From positions 84,390-148,389 of the forward strand of contig CM064506.1 of NCBI GenBank assembly GCA_032716605.1: a stretch of 64,000 nucleotides of DNA. Direction: 5' to 3'. Below the pieces are notes generated by a model. It had not been told where the DNA came from and searched no databases. It saw nothing but the letters and a program-made list of their open reading frames with translations. The DNA is from Paralithodes platypus (Eukaryota; Arthropoda; Malacostraca; Decapoda; Lithodidae). Below are positions 10,826 through 20,029 of the stretch, one piece after another. A program made the position numbers and the translations under genes. Each line of letters begins with the position of its first letter. The stretch's first letter is position 1.

Positions 10826-11120
10826 TTTAGTTTGTCCCTAAGGCAAAATAAAAAACGCCGCCTTAGACTTCCTTCAAACTAAAAAATGCCCACCCAGACC
10901 ACTTCGAACTAAATTTTTAAATTTTTCGTTAGACAAATATCCGACTGAAACCCGATTTCTTCTAAGTTAAAGGTTCGCTATCGATCGACCAGAAAAAAAT
11001 AGAAACTTGAATGGGGTGAAGCGTCTTATTATCGCCAAATTAATGGGGTGAAACGTCTTATAGTATCCACACTAAAGGAACGAACCAGGGGAGGTTCTTA
11101 GAAGATCTCCCCCTGACCAA
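10826..11120 (-). mobile_element. TTAA-G MITE, reverse, decayed
   Basis: CCCTAAGGCAAAATAAAAAACG, GTTCGCTATCGATCGACCAG and GGGGTGAAACGTCTTA, ending GATCTCCCCC, follow the reverse order of the family. Confidence 0.5.
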
Positions 11121-11294
11121 ATAGGGGTAGGGTAATTTTGTAGCGAAATATGTCGTTATTTATGGAAACTTGTCATTAATTTAACAAAGTGACAATATAG
11201 TTTAATTTTTATCCACTAACGATAAATCAGCGGCTATGGGCAATTGTGTGGGATTGGCGTTGAAAATCGTGAATGTGGGAAAGCCCCTTAATGG

Positions 11295-11658
11295 ATGTAA
11301 GGAGGGAGGGTCGTTTTTCTGGTCCCCCTTCTTCCTCATGTTTAGCCCCAGTTTTCCGATTATAAGACGTCCCACCCATTAGTTTGGCGATTTTATGACC
11401 TTTCGCCCCAATTCTTTGTCAATATTAAGGCTTTTTGTGTCATTTAGGTGTCGATATTTTCCTGGTGAGTGATAACGATCCTGTAATTTAAGAGAAACCG
11501 GCCTTTGGCCGGGAAATTTTATTATGGAAAAATGTAAACATTTATCTTGATGGATGGTCATGGGCGGGTGTTTTTATTTAAGCTTAATGGAGGTCTAGGG
11601 AGGAAACTAATAACACAAACAAATGATACATAAATGAACAAATAAATACGCCCCTTAA
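11295..11658 (+). mobile_element. TTAA-G MITE
   Basis: It starts TGTAAGGAGGGAGGGTCG, contains CTTCCTCATGTTTAGCCCC, AGTTTGGCGATTTTATGACC, a GGCCTTTGGCC hairpin and CTTAATGGAGGTCTAGGGAGG, and ends GCCCCTTAA. Confidence 0.65.
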
Positions 11659-11691
11659 TTTACCGTCCACTGAACATAAACACACTATTGT

Positions 11692-11905
11692 TTAACCCCT
11701 TCTGTACCGTCGACAACCCATCTAGTTTATTCTGGCTACTACTAATCGATTTTATTCAGTTTAGGAAGGACCTCTAGCAATGATAAGACTATGCACTATT
11801 TCAATCAACCCTCTTAAGTGCAACAGATCCTTCCTAAGCTGCAAACAATTGTCTAGTTATAGCTAGAATATAACCTAAGAGACGTCGGTGATACAGAAAG
11901 GTTAA
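11692..11905. mobile_element. TTAA-P (piggyBac-like) MITE, complete
   Basis: TTAA lies at 11692 and 11902. Inverted arms: ACCCCTTCTGTACCGTCGAC...GGCTACTACTAATCGATTTTATTCAGTTTAGGAAGG, mirrored by CCTTCCTAAGCTGCAAACAATTG...ACGTCGGTGATACAGAAAGG. Non-coding, about 210 bp. Confidence 0.7.
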
Positions 11906-12002
11906 CAAGACTTATCATAACTATGGGCTACCGGAACCAGATTAACCCCTTCACGAGGATTCTGGCTAAAATTAGACGATTGTATGCAGATTAAGGGGAA
12001 TT

Positions 12003-12335
12003 TTTGTTTTCTTCTATATTCCAACTCACTCCCTCTCGGGCATAGGCTGAGAGCCTGAACATTCACCGCTTTACAATGAACAGTGAAGCCCGTGAGGTCT
12101 TGTTCCAGTCTAGGGAGTGAGACTTGTGAAGCACGTAGAGTACAACGAGCACCTGCCATCTTGCCTTCACATGAGGCACGGTGCTCACTTATGGCCCGAA
12201 GCGACCCCATCTCTGAAGCCACCTCGTTCCCGTGGTTCACTGTCTCACCCCCTACACTCGGACTCTCACTCTTACATTCACACACACACACACACACACA
12301 ACGCCACCTGTTGAGCAGATAACACACCAGGCATT
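12003..12335 (-). mobile_element. Poly(A)-tailed retroposon, copy 1
   Basis: About 300 bp here recur, clearly similar but with scattered substitutions, at 41565-41890. On the minus strand the unit runs from GGTGGCGTTG, through an internal (TG)n, to TTGGAATATAGA followed by an A-rich tail, which in copy 2 is a clean 20-base A-run. That suggests reverse transcription of a polyadenylated RNA. A minus-strand frame of about 100 codons is open in both copies, but every amino-acid difference I compared is a replacement, so it does not look selected. Source gene unknown; SINE-like or a processed pseudogene. Confidence 0.6.
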
Positions 12336-12419
12336 GCACCCCTATAGCATATTTTGAATATGGGAATATTCATTCAGTGCTATTTAATCAGGGAACAATG
12401 AGGGTATTTTTTTGGCGTT

Positions 12420-12570
12420 TCGGTGGGCTTTGTGGTAATGCACTGATACTAGGTACAGCACAAACTCCATCCCAATAATATCTTCCCATTGATACATCGG
12501 GATTTGAGCCCGGGACCTTTGGATTACCAGGCCAGTGGCAAGACCACTCCACCACACCTCCTATTTATCT
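12420..12570 (-). mobile_element. tRNA-derived SINE
   Basis: The minus strand starts GGAGGTGTGGTGGAGTGGTC, resembling a Pol III A box, and has GTCCCGGGCTCAAATCCCG about 30 bases later, resembling a B box. A non-tRNA body follows. No clean cloverleaf is apparent, so it is a SINE head rather than a functional tRNA. Confidence 0.6.
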
Positions 12571-12574
12571 TCTT

Positions 12575-12903
12575 ATTGTTTTATGTTTTTATTATCTTTT
12601 AGTTTTTTCCCTAGACCTCCATCAACCTGTAAAAAACATCCCTAGACAAGATAAATTAGTAAGTTTTTCGGTAGAAAAATGTCCAGGCCGAAGGCCGGTT
12701 ACTCTTAAAAGTACAGACTAGTTATCGCTCGCCAAGAAAAAATCGACACCTTAATGACACGAAAAGTCTTAATATTGACAAAGAATGGGTCGTAAAGTCT
12801 TAAAATCGTCAAACTAATGGGCCGAACGTCTTAAAATCAAATAACCAATGGAACTAAACACTAGGGAGAAGGGGGCCAGACAAACCAGCCCATCCCCCCT
12901 TAA
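12575..12903 (-). mobile_element. TTAA-G MITE, reverse
   Basis: CCCTAGACCTCCATCAACC, CGGTAGAAAAATGTCC, AGGCCGAAGGCCGG, TATCGCTCGCC and CAGCCCATCCCCCCTTAA follow the family order. The left terminus is trimmed. Confidence 0.65.
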
Positions 12904-12964
12904 AAATGACCCATGTTGTTCAGAGGGTTCATTGAGACGTACCCTGTGTGTTCGAGAGATAGCA

Positions 12965-13319
12965 TATAATGGTTCATATTTTGGTCGATATTTTCATATA
13001 AATATTATTTTTCTAGTTTCCTCCCTAGACTTCCATGAAACTGTATAAAAAACAACCCCAGGATCCCCCTTCAAGATATATTTGTACATTTTTCGGTAGA
13101 AAAATGTCCCGGCCGAAGGCCGATTCCTCTTAAATTGCAGGCTCGGTATCGCTCGCCAGGAAAAAATCGACACCTAAAATGACACGAAAGGTCTTAACAT
13201 TGCCAAATAAAAGGGGCGAAAGGTCTTAAAATCGCCAAACTAATGGGCGGAACGTGAAAACTAAAGGAGCTAAGCATGAGGGAGAAACGTGTCCAGACAA
13301 ACAGACCATCTCCCCTTAA
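12965..13319 (-). mobile_element. TTAA-G MITE, reverse
   Basis: TGGTTCATATTTTGGTCG...TCCCTAGACTTCCATGAAAC...CCCGGCCGAAGGCCG...GGTATCGCTCGCCAGG...ACCATCTCCCCTTAA gives nearly the whole family in reverse orientation, directly downstream of another copy in the same orientation. Confidence 0.65.
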
Positions 13320-14189
13320 AGTAAATCGTTGAGTGGGTAACCAGAGTATGATGAACAACACGTAATCGCTCTGAAAGGGTTAACAATGGCTTAGAGTTGA
13401 TAAAAAGCGTCTGACAGTGAAAGAAAGCAAAGAGTAGTCATAAACGGTAAATAAACAAATATTGATTGAGTTATACAATCTGTTTTTATGGCAAATTTCG
13501 ATTGAGAACTATTATCTGAATTATTTGGGGGGCTCGTTAATTTACCGTCCACTGAAAATAAACAGGCCACAGTTTAACCCCTTCTGTACCGTCGATATCC
13601 TTTTTATTTTATTCTGACTGCTACTAATCGATTTTATTCAGCTTAGGAAGTACCCATAGCAATTATAAGGATTTGACATTTTTTTCGACTAGAGATAAAA
13701 TATTGTTGTTGATGATGTTGTTGCAACTTTAAATAAGAACTTCAGAATCTTCCAAACCAGAAATATCGATAAATATATTGTGAACCTTTCTAATAACGCT
13801 CATTACACTCTACGGATTACAACAACCATATTTACATAGCTCCAGTCACAGATACGGACATCATGTTCGATTCGTGTAGTAAATGGCTTGAAAGGAAGAA
13901 TAGGTGTCTATGGAGCCCATTAAAAAAGATACATATATTAAAGGAGGCCATCTAAGATCAACATGTAGAAGAAGTTTATCGAGCCCATTAAATAACTTAC
14001 ATTATAAGAAAATTAGAACATGGAAATCTGCAAAAGGCCTACTGGCCCACACGAGGCAGATCCCTTTTTCCCCACATCCCTACTAGTTCTTACCTACTCT
14101 AATTACCTTTCTCACTACTACCTATATCCCCCACACTTCATCTATTTTACAGCTACCTAAGATATGTTTAAGGAGGCCATCTAAGATCA
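13320..14189. other. Gene-free stretch with small element fragments
   Basis: Positions 13424-13456 (GAAAGCAAAGAGTAGTCATA and onward) match the CR1 RT region, an isolated scrap of about 30 bp. Positions 13540-13690 repeat the flank and left arm of the TTAA-P element at 11655-11790. No gene is visible. Confidence 0.55.
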
Positions 14190-14660
14190 AGACTCAAACG
14201 ATAATGATGATATAGACGATGTTGCAGCTTTGCAGATATGATCAAAGATATATGTAGCTATGATGATAATGGTGAACGTGATGATGATGATGATAACGAT
14301 GTTGATAGTGGTGTCAATGAAGTAGGATATCTTATGTATTTTATGATGATGACAGCAATAAAGATGGTGATGCTAGAGAAGGAAGATATCTTTGGCATCT
14401 TGTAGTGGAGATGGTTGATCTGTTAAGGTAAAATGATGATGATGATTATAATGGTGATAATTGAAAAGATAATGATGATGATGATGATAATGATGATAGT
14501 TATAAAGATGATAGTGTTAGCGAAGAAGGATATCATCGGTATATTGTGGTTAAGATGGTTGCTCTATCTAATTAATACAAGGTGATGATGATTGATAATG
14601 AAGGTAATTAATGATAATAGGAGTGATGATTGATGATGATGATTTTAATTATAACAATAA
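14190..14660. repeat. Degenerate GAT/ATG trinucleotide array
   Basis: GATGATGAT runs are interspersed with related triplets and AGGAAGATATC-type blocks. Low complexity; no coding region. Confidence 0.8.
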
Positions 14661-14732
14661 CAAAACTCCTGATGTCAGAGAGGGAGGCCATCTTCAGTAT
14701 GTAAACGGTTGCTTTGTGAAGGTAAACGTGTT

Positions 14733-14845
14733 AACCTCTCCAGTACCGGTGATGTTTTTTCATTCGAATTCAGTTTTGATTAGACGATTTTACGAAGCTC
14801 AGGAAGGATATATAATAGGCCAGAGAATTATGTGAGATAGTCTGT
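14733..14845. mobile_element. TTAA-P MITE half-arm
   Basis: TTAACCTCTCCAGTACCGGTG...AGTTTTGATTAGACGATTTTACGAAGCTCAGGAAGG is the left arm of the piggyBac-like palindrome. Its partner is lost where the AGGTCA repeat begins. Confidence 0.5.
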
Positions 14846-16334
14846 AGCCGTTTAATCAACTCTGCGAAGCAGAGTGGCATCGCGCACACAGATCCCGCCC
14901 GTATACGTCGTCGTCGTCCGTCGTCGTCGTCCGTCCGGTAACTCCTCCTAGACCGTTCGATGGATTTTCACCAAATTTCACAGGTATATACATTTGGTCA
15001 ATGCGAAGGTCAGTCAAAAAGAAATATTCAATTTAAATAAAAGGTTAAGGTCAAAGGTCAAGGTTAAAAATAAGGTAAATATTTCATGTGTTTTAGATTT
15101 TACTCAAATTTCTCCATTTTCACTATACAAGTTACTGGCACCTTTGATATCTTATTGAGCAAATTTGAAATAAATATTCTAAAGGGTAAGGTCAAAGGTC
15201 AAGGTCAAAAGTCAAAATAAGTTTTGTACTACTATTTCTTATAATAACTTAGATAAGGTCAAGGTCAACTATTCTATAAATATATATAAAACTAACTGAT
15301 GGGTTTTAAAGAAATTAGTCATGCTTATTTGATTTTCTTGGGCAATGTCAATTAAAAAAAAAAAAAACTCTTACATAAAGGTCAAGGTCACAGGTCATGG
15401 TCAAAGGTCAACTTATACTATATATTTTTAGTTTTTATTCAAATGTCTTCATGTTCACTATACAAGTTACTGGTAACCTTGATATCGTATTGCTCAAATT
15501 TTAGATAAATATACTAAAGGGTAAGGTCAAAGTTAAAGGTCAGAGGTCAACATAGGTTTTTTACTAGTATTTCTTATACTAACTCTTGGATTCTCACTAG
15601 GCTTACCATGTATATTAGGAATACCTAGGCCAAGGTCATACAATAAACTATTCAATTCCATATGAAATGTCAAGGTCACAGGTCAAGGTCAAATAACAGG
15701 TCAATATGCTATTTTCTTTACTGTTCATGCAAACGTCACAACATTTGGTGAGATAGTTGCACTTTAAGTGAAAAGGAAAATAAATGTTGAGATATAAAGG
15801 ACAAGATAAAGGTCAAAGGTCAAGGTCAACTAATCTATTAATATATATGAAACTAACGGATGGGTTTTAATGGCATTAGGAATGCTTATTTGATTCTCAT
15901 GGGCAATGTCAATGCAAACAAAAATGTAATCTTACATAAAGGTCAAGGGCACAGGTCAAGGTCAAAGGTCAACTTTAATTATTTATTAAAAAAAGATTAC
16001 TAAACTTTTTGAAAACTGACTGTATTATGGCTTATTACTTAAATCAAATATATCAAATTTTACATAAATATTGTAATAGTTAAGGTCAGAGGTCAAGGTC
16101 AAAATAAGAGTATTTGTCATCTTCCCTAAACTCCTTCTTGACTGTTTAATGTATTGTCATCAAATTATACAGGCAAATTCAATTGGTCAATTCGACAACC
16201 ATCCAAATATATGTATTTTATTTGTATTCAAAGGTCAAAGTGCAAGATCACAGTATATGATCACTATTTGTAATCAATAAGTTTTTATACAAATTACACC
16301 AAATTCATAATGCTAGCTAATACGAACATTGCCG

Positions 16335-16618
16335 TTAACCCTTACAGTCCCAGCGACGATTATAGTCGTTAGTAGATAATTAACTCCACAGACCCAGCCG
16401 TCAGTAATGTACTTTCCTTGTAACTGCTTGTACAACCCTGTACCTTTTTTGTTTTTTTTTCTCTCGGCTTATATAAGACCCACTGAAGGGTGAGAGAGCC
16501 AGTCTTGCCTCATTTCTTGAGGTGGAAAGGTGGTCTCTCCTGCCATTTTGGCCACATTGCTTGGGACTGGGGTGAACTTTTATTACCGTACTGTATCCTA
16601 CATTACTGAACGGGTTAA
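16335..16618. mobile_element. TTAA-flanked insertion in the AGGTCA array
   Basis: TTAACCCTTACAGTCCCAG on the left and CATTACTGAACGGGTTAA on the right give matching inverted ends bounded by TTAA, and the AGGTCA-type sequence resumes outside. The interior lacks AGGTCA motifs and contains GGCTTATATAAGACCCACTG. Confidence 0.6.
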
Positions 16619-17275
16619 GCTAACTAAATCCTTGATAAGAAATTCTAAGGTCGAAGGTCATGGTTAAAGGTTGAAATATGATTTTTACTAGTATTTCTAT
16701 TTAATGTAAGATTCTCATTATGCATATCATGCATATTCGGAATGCCTAGGGCCCTAGACCAAGGTCATACAAGAATAAACATAATTCCATTTAATAGGTC
16801 AAGGTCACAGGTCAACATCAAATATAAGGTCAATATGCTAATTTCTTTACTATTCATGTAAACTTCACAAAATTTGTTAAGACAGTTGTGCTTAAGGGAA
16901 AATTAAAATGTAAAATTTTCAGACATTATGAAAGTCAAGATGAAGGTTAAAGGTCAAGGTCAACTATTCCTTTAATACCTCTGAAACTAATTGATGATCT
17001 TCAATGAAATTTGACACACTTATTTGATTTTCTAGGGTTACATCAAAGCAAACAAAAATATAATCCTACATAAAGGTCAAGGTCATAGGCCAAGGTCATA
17101 AGTTGACCACCATAAAAAATACTAAATTTTCGATAAGCTGACGACTGTTAGTTGCATTTTCCTTAAATAACATATATTTCAATCATATATACATATAATA
17201 CTTAAGGTTAAAGGTCAATGTCAAAGAAGAAAAGAAAAGTGTTAACTATTTTTGTTTAAACTCTTCCTAGACTGT

Positions 17276-17488
17276 TTAACCCTTTGTGTACCGGTGACGT
17301 ATTTTTTTAATGTATTCTAGCTATTATTAAACGATATTGTGGAGCTTATGAAGGATCTGTGGTAGTAAAAAGGATTAATTAAGATAGTTGAAAGCCTGCT
17401 AATTTTATGGAGGCCCTTCATAAACTAAATAAAATAGTCTTAATATCAAGTATGAAATGAAACCGACAGAACTGTACTGAACTGGTTA
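17276..17488. mobile_element. TTAA-P (piggyBac-like) MITE in the AGGTCA array
   Basis: TTAACCCTTTGTGTACCGGTGACG...AGCTATTATTAAACG is mirrored towards ...GTACTGAACTGGTTAC. It interrupts an ACTGTTTAA...GTCACCAAATTTT block seen uninterrupted at about 16140. Confidence 0.6.
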
Positions 17489-17751
17489 CGTATCGTCACC
17501 AAATTTTGCTGGCAAATTCAGTTGGTCAATGCAACGATTGTCTAAATTTTGTGTTTTTGTTATTGAAAGGTCAAGGTGAATGGTGAAGGTCGCAGATTAT
17601 GGTCACTATTTCTTTCTTATATATATTATAAATTTGAACTACACCATATTCAAAATGCTACAAAATAGTGTTACACTGACCTTATTATAGATAAATATTC
17701 CAATGGTTAAGTTTCAATGTGGCCATAAATGTAATTATATATAATAAATAC

Positions 17752-17905
17752 TCCCAGGCGGACTTGAACCACCAACAGTCAGGATGAGTGTCCATGCTTT
17801 AATCCACTACACACAAGTATCCTCTATCACGCTGTGGTATAGTGGATTAAAGTATGGGCACTTGTTATGACTGTCGATGATTCAAGTCCGGCTGTGAGCA
17901 TAAAA
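17752..17905. repeat. Head-to-head pair of tRNA-like (SINE-head) segments
   Basis: The plus strand at 17832-17905 reads CTGTGGTATAGTGGATTAAAG...GATTCAAGTCCGGCTGTGAG, with A-box-like and B-box-like stretches. The segment at 17752-17821 is the reverse complement of a related copy (GTGTAGTGGATTAAAG...GGTTCAAGTCCGCCTGGGAG). The pair could fold into a long hairpin. Confidence 0.55.
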
Positions 17906-17930
17906 ACATTTAGTAGCTTATGTGTACTTC

Positions 17931-17932
<2 letters not shown>

Positions 17933-17984
<52 letters not shown>

Positions 17985-17986
17985 TG

Positions 17987-18012
<26 letters not shown>
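17933..18012. repeat. (AT)n microsatellite
   Basis: A nearly pure TA dinucleotide run with one CTG interruption, directly abutting the Penelope element. Confidence 0.95.
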
Positions 18013-18017
<5 letters not shown>

Positions 18018-18487
18018 GTAAAGCCAGGTAATAAATTTTCTTTAATACATACGAGGTTGAAAGAAATGGCAATTTCTGCGTTGGAAATGTTATTATTCAA
18101 AGTTTCCAGGTCTCTGATGAGTTTTCGCTGGGTGGCAGGAAGTAGATGAAGGAGATGAGCAAAATTCATGGTGGTACAGGGTTACATTAAAGTACATGAA
18201 GATACAGGATATACGACGCGTTTCACTGGACAACCAGCATTATCAAGTAAGGAAGGAATGATATAAAAGGTAAACAGGAAGGGTATATATAGAGGGTGGA
18301 GGATCAGAGGAGGCGGAAAACAGGGGGCAAAAGTCTGCTATTGGTGGAAGGGTAAACTAGGAGAGACAAAGGGGGTAACCGCTTCACGCATGCGCACTGG
18401 ATGCGGGATGGTGGTCGATAGGTGGGGTCGAAGCTGATTGGCTGCGTGTCGACGGGCGTGGCCTAAGTTGTGTGGCGCCTGCAGACC
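18013..18487 (-). repeat. Left arm of the Penelope inverted repeat
   Basis: On the minus strand this repeats the sequence of 19530-19985, with the ATG frame MNFAHLL... at 18169 reading outward. It extends about 27 bp further out than the right arm before reaching (AT)n. Confidence 0.85.
18212..18249 (-). ncRNA. Hammerhead-ribozyme-like motif, left arm
   Basis: This has the same sequence as the motif at 19771-19808, on the opposite strand as part of the inverted arm. See that entry for the structure. Confidence 0.4.
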
Positions 18488-19636
18488 TGCCCAACGACCC
18501 GCCGTCTACTGTAGATACGTGGATGACATCTTCGTGCAAATCAAGGACCTCCACGAACTACAGGAACTCCAGCGTCGCTTCATGACCTCCTCCGGACTTA
18601 ACTTCACCTTTGAAAAATCTAACAATGGACAACTCCCCTTCTTCGACATCCTCGTAGCTCTGAACGACCATAGGTTCAAAACCACCGTCTACATTAAACC
18701 AACTAACACAGGACAATGCCTCAACGGTGATAGTGAATGCCCCCGCCGTTATCTTCTATCCTCCATCTCCGCCTATGTTAGGAGAGCCCTCACGCACTGC
18801 TCTACCTGGGCCGACACCCACCAGGAACTAGAAAGACTATCCCAAGTTTTAGTAAATAACGGATACTCCAACTCCGACATCTCCAGCACCATCAACCACC
18901 ATCTTGAAAAATGGTACACCCAAAGACCTCCCAACATTGACCCCCCCAATGAAATTAGGATCTTCTACCGCAATTACATGTCCTCTGAACACAAAAATGA
19001 CGAGGCCGTCTTAAAAGAAATAATCTCCAAGCATGTCCACCCAACCAACCCGGAAAACAAAATCAAATTAATAATTTATTACAAATCCCCCAAGACCTCC
19101 AACCTCGTTCTCCGCAACAAACCAGCCTCCACCAAGATAAAGAGCCCGATGACCAACGATCACGTCATTTACCAACATACCTGTGACCTCATTCCTATAT
19201 TGGTATGACGCAGACTCGTCTTTCACGTCGGTTAAATCTTCACCTTCAGGCTGGAGCCATCAAAGACCACTATCTCACCCCTAACCACCCTCACCTCACA
19301 CGCAACGAGTTAGAGAAACACACCACCATACTCGATAAAGAAAGTGACCCAAGGAGATTACCTATACTCGAAGCTTTATATATCCAAGCCTTACATCCCA
19401 ACATCAACAACCAAACTCTGGACCTTCAGATCCTTCCTTCTGCCAAAAGGCACTACCCTACAGGACCTAACACCCCTCCTCGGCCCCCGGTGCCCTTGAC
19501 GCAGCCCCCCGCGCTACCTCCTTCAGCTTCGTCTTCTGCAGGCGCCACACAACTTAGGCCACGCCCCTCGACACGCAGCCAATCAGCTTCGACCCCACCT
19601 ATCGACCACCATCCCGCATCCAGTGCGCATGCGTGA
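18487..19636 (+). pseudogene. Penelope reverse transcriptase-endonuclease, truncated and frameshifted
   Basis: The frame enters at the RT catalytic motif YVDDIF (18516), so fingers and most of the palm are missing. It continues with the Penelope-typical block FFDILVALNDHRFKTTVYIKPT and a linker, then HVIYQHTCD, the start of a GIY-YIG nuclease domain. The frame breaks at about 19200, precisely at the YIG element. The rest (TRLSRRLNLHLQAGAIKDHY...RRLPILEALYI) continues in another frame from 19205, followed by a Pro-rich tail running into the right repeat arm. The intact protein would reverse transcribe and nick DNA. This copy cannot. Confidence 0.82.
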
Positions 19637-19985
19637 AGCGGTTACCCCCTTTCTCTCTCCTAGTTTACCCTTCCACCAATAGCAGACTTTTGCCCCCTGT
19701 TTTCCGCCTCCTCTGATCCTCCACCCTCTATATATACCCTTCCTGTTTACCTTTTATATCATTCCTTCCTTACTTGATAATGCTGGTTGTCCAGTGAAAC
19801 GCGTCGTATATCCTGTATCTTCATGTACTTTAATGTAACCCTGTACCACCATGAATTTTGCTCATCTCCTTCATCTACTTCCTGCCACCCAGCGAAAACT
19901 CATCAGAGACCTGGAAACTTTGAATAATAAAATTTCCAACGCAGAAATTGCCATTTCTTTCAACCTCGTATGTATTAAAGAAAAT
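19530..19985 (+). repeat. Right arm of the Penelope inverted repeat
   Basis: This is the reverse complement of 18013-18487. It holds CTATATATACCC, the hammerhead-like motif, and at 19851 an ATG frame (MNFAHLLHLLPATQRKLIRD) that runs into (AT)n. It probably represents the 5' end of the element's ORF carried within the terminal repeat. Confidence 0.85.
19771..19808 (+). ncRNA. Hammerhead-ribozyme-like motif in a Penelope terminal repeat
   Basis: UAC, then UUGAUAA, a stem-loop (CUGG-UUGU-CCAG), GAAA, ACGCGUC, then GUA. This follows the hammerhead order: stem I strand, CUGAUGA core, stem II, GAAA, a very short stem III ending in the cleavage triplet GUC, then the stem I partner strand (GUA pairs with UAC). 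Two core bases deviate (C3 to U and G8 to A). They pair with each other in the hammerhead fold, so U-A could replace C-G. There is also one extra U before stem II. Penelope elements are known to carry short hammerheads. Activity is uncertain. Confidence 0.45.
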
Positions 19986-20029
19986 ATATATATATATATA
20001 TATATCGGTATATATGTATATATATATAT

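Larger units (their letters stand above)
14852..17640. repeat. AGGTCA-rich degenerate higher-order repeat
   Basis: The region starts with a CTCTGCGAAGCAGAG hairpin followed by CTCCTCCTAGACCGTTCGATGG and ATTTTCACCAAATTTCAC. It then cycles through 500-700-bp units in which blocks such as ATATGAAACTAACGGATGGGTT, TACAAGTTACTGG and ACATAAAGGTCAAGGTCA recur in order. By eye I count about 44 AGGTCA hexamers, often spaced as AAGGTCAAAGGTCAAGGTCA, almost all on the plus strand. The head block recurs twice at 38155-38560, so this is probably a mobile element carrying an internal array. No protein is coded. Confidence 0.75.
18013..19985 (+). mobile_element. Penelope-like retroelement with inverted terminal repeats
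   Basis: A Penelope RT/GIY-YIG frame is flanked by arms of about 450 bp (18013-18487 and 19530-19985) that are reverse complements, including a CGCATGCG-containing segment and the start of an ORF (MNFAHLLHLLPATQRK) in each arm. Inverted, partly duplicated terminal segments with 5'-truncated coding DNA are usual for Penelope elements. It lies between (AT)n tracts, likewise a common landing site. Confidence 0.85.

Noticed and set aside
12083..12322. Plus-strand protein conserved at 41661-41876
   Set aside because: Shadow frames of the retroposon; the similarity reflects repeat homology and there is no sign of selection.
17827..18169. IYIYIY-rich frames over (AT)n, also 28198-28445
   Set aside because: Microsatellite translation artefacts joined to transposon ends.
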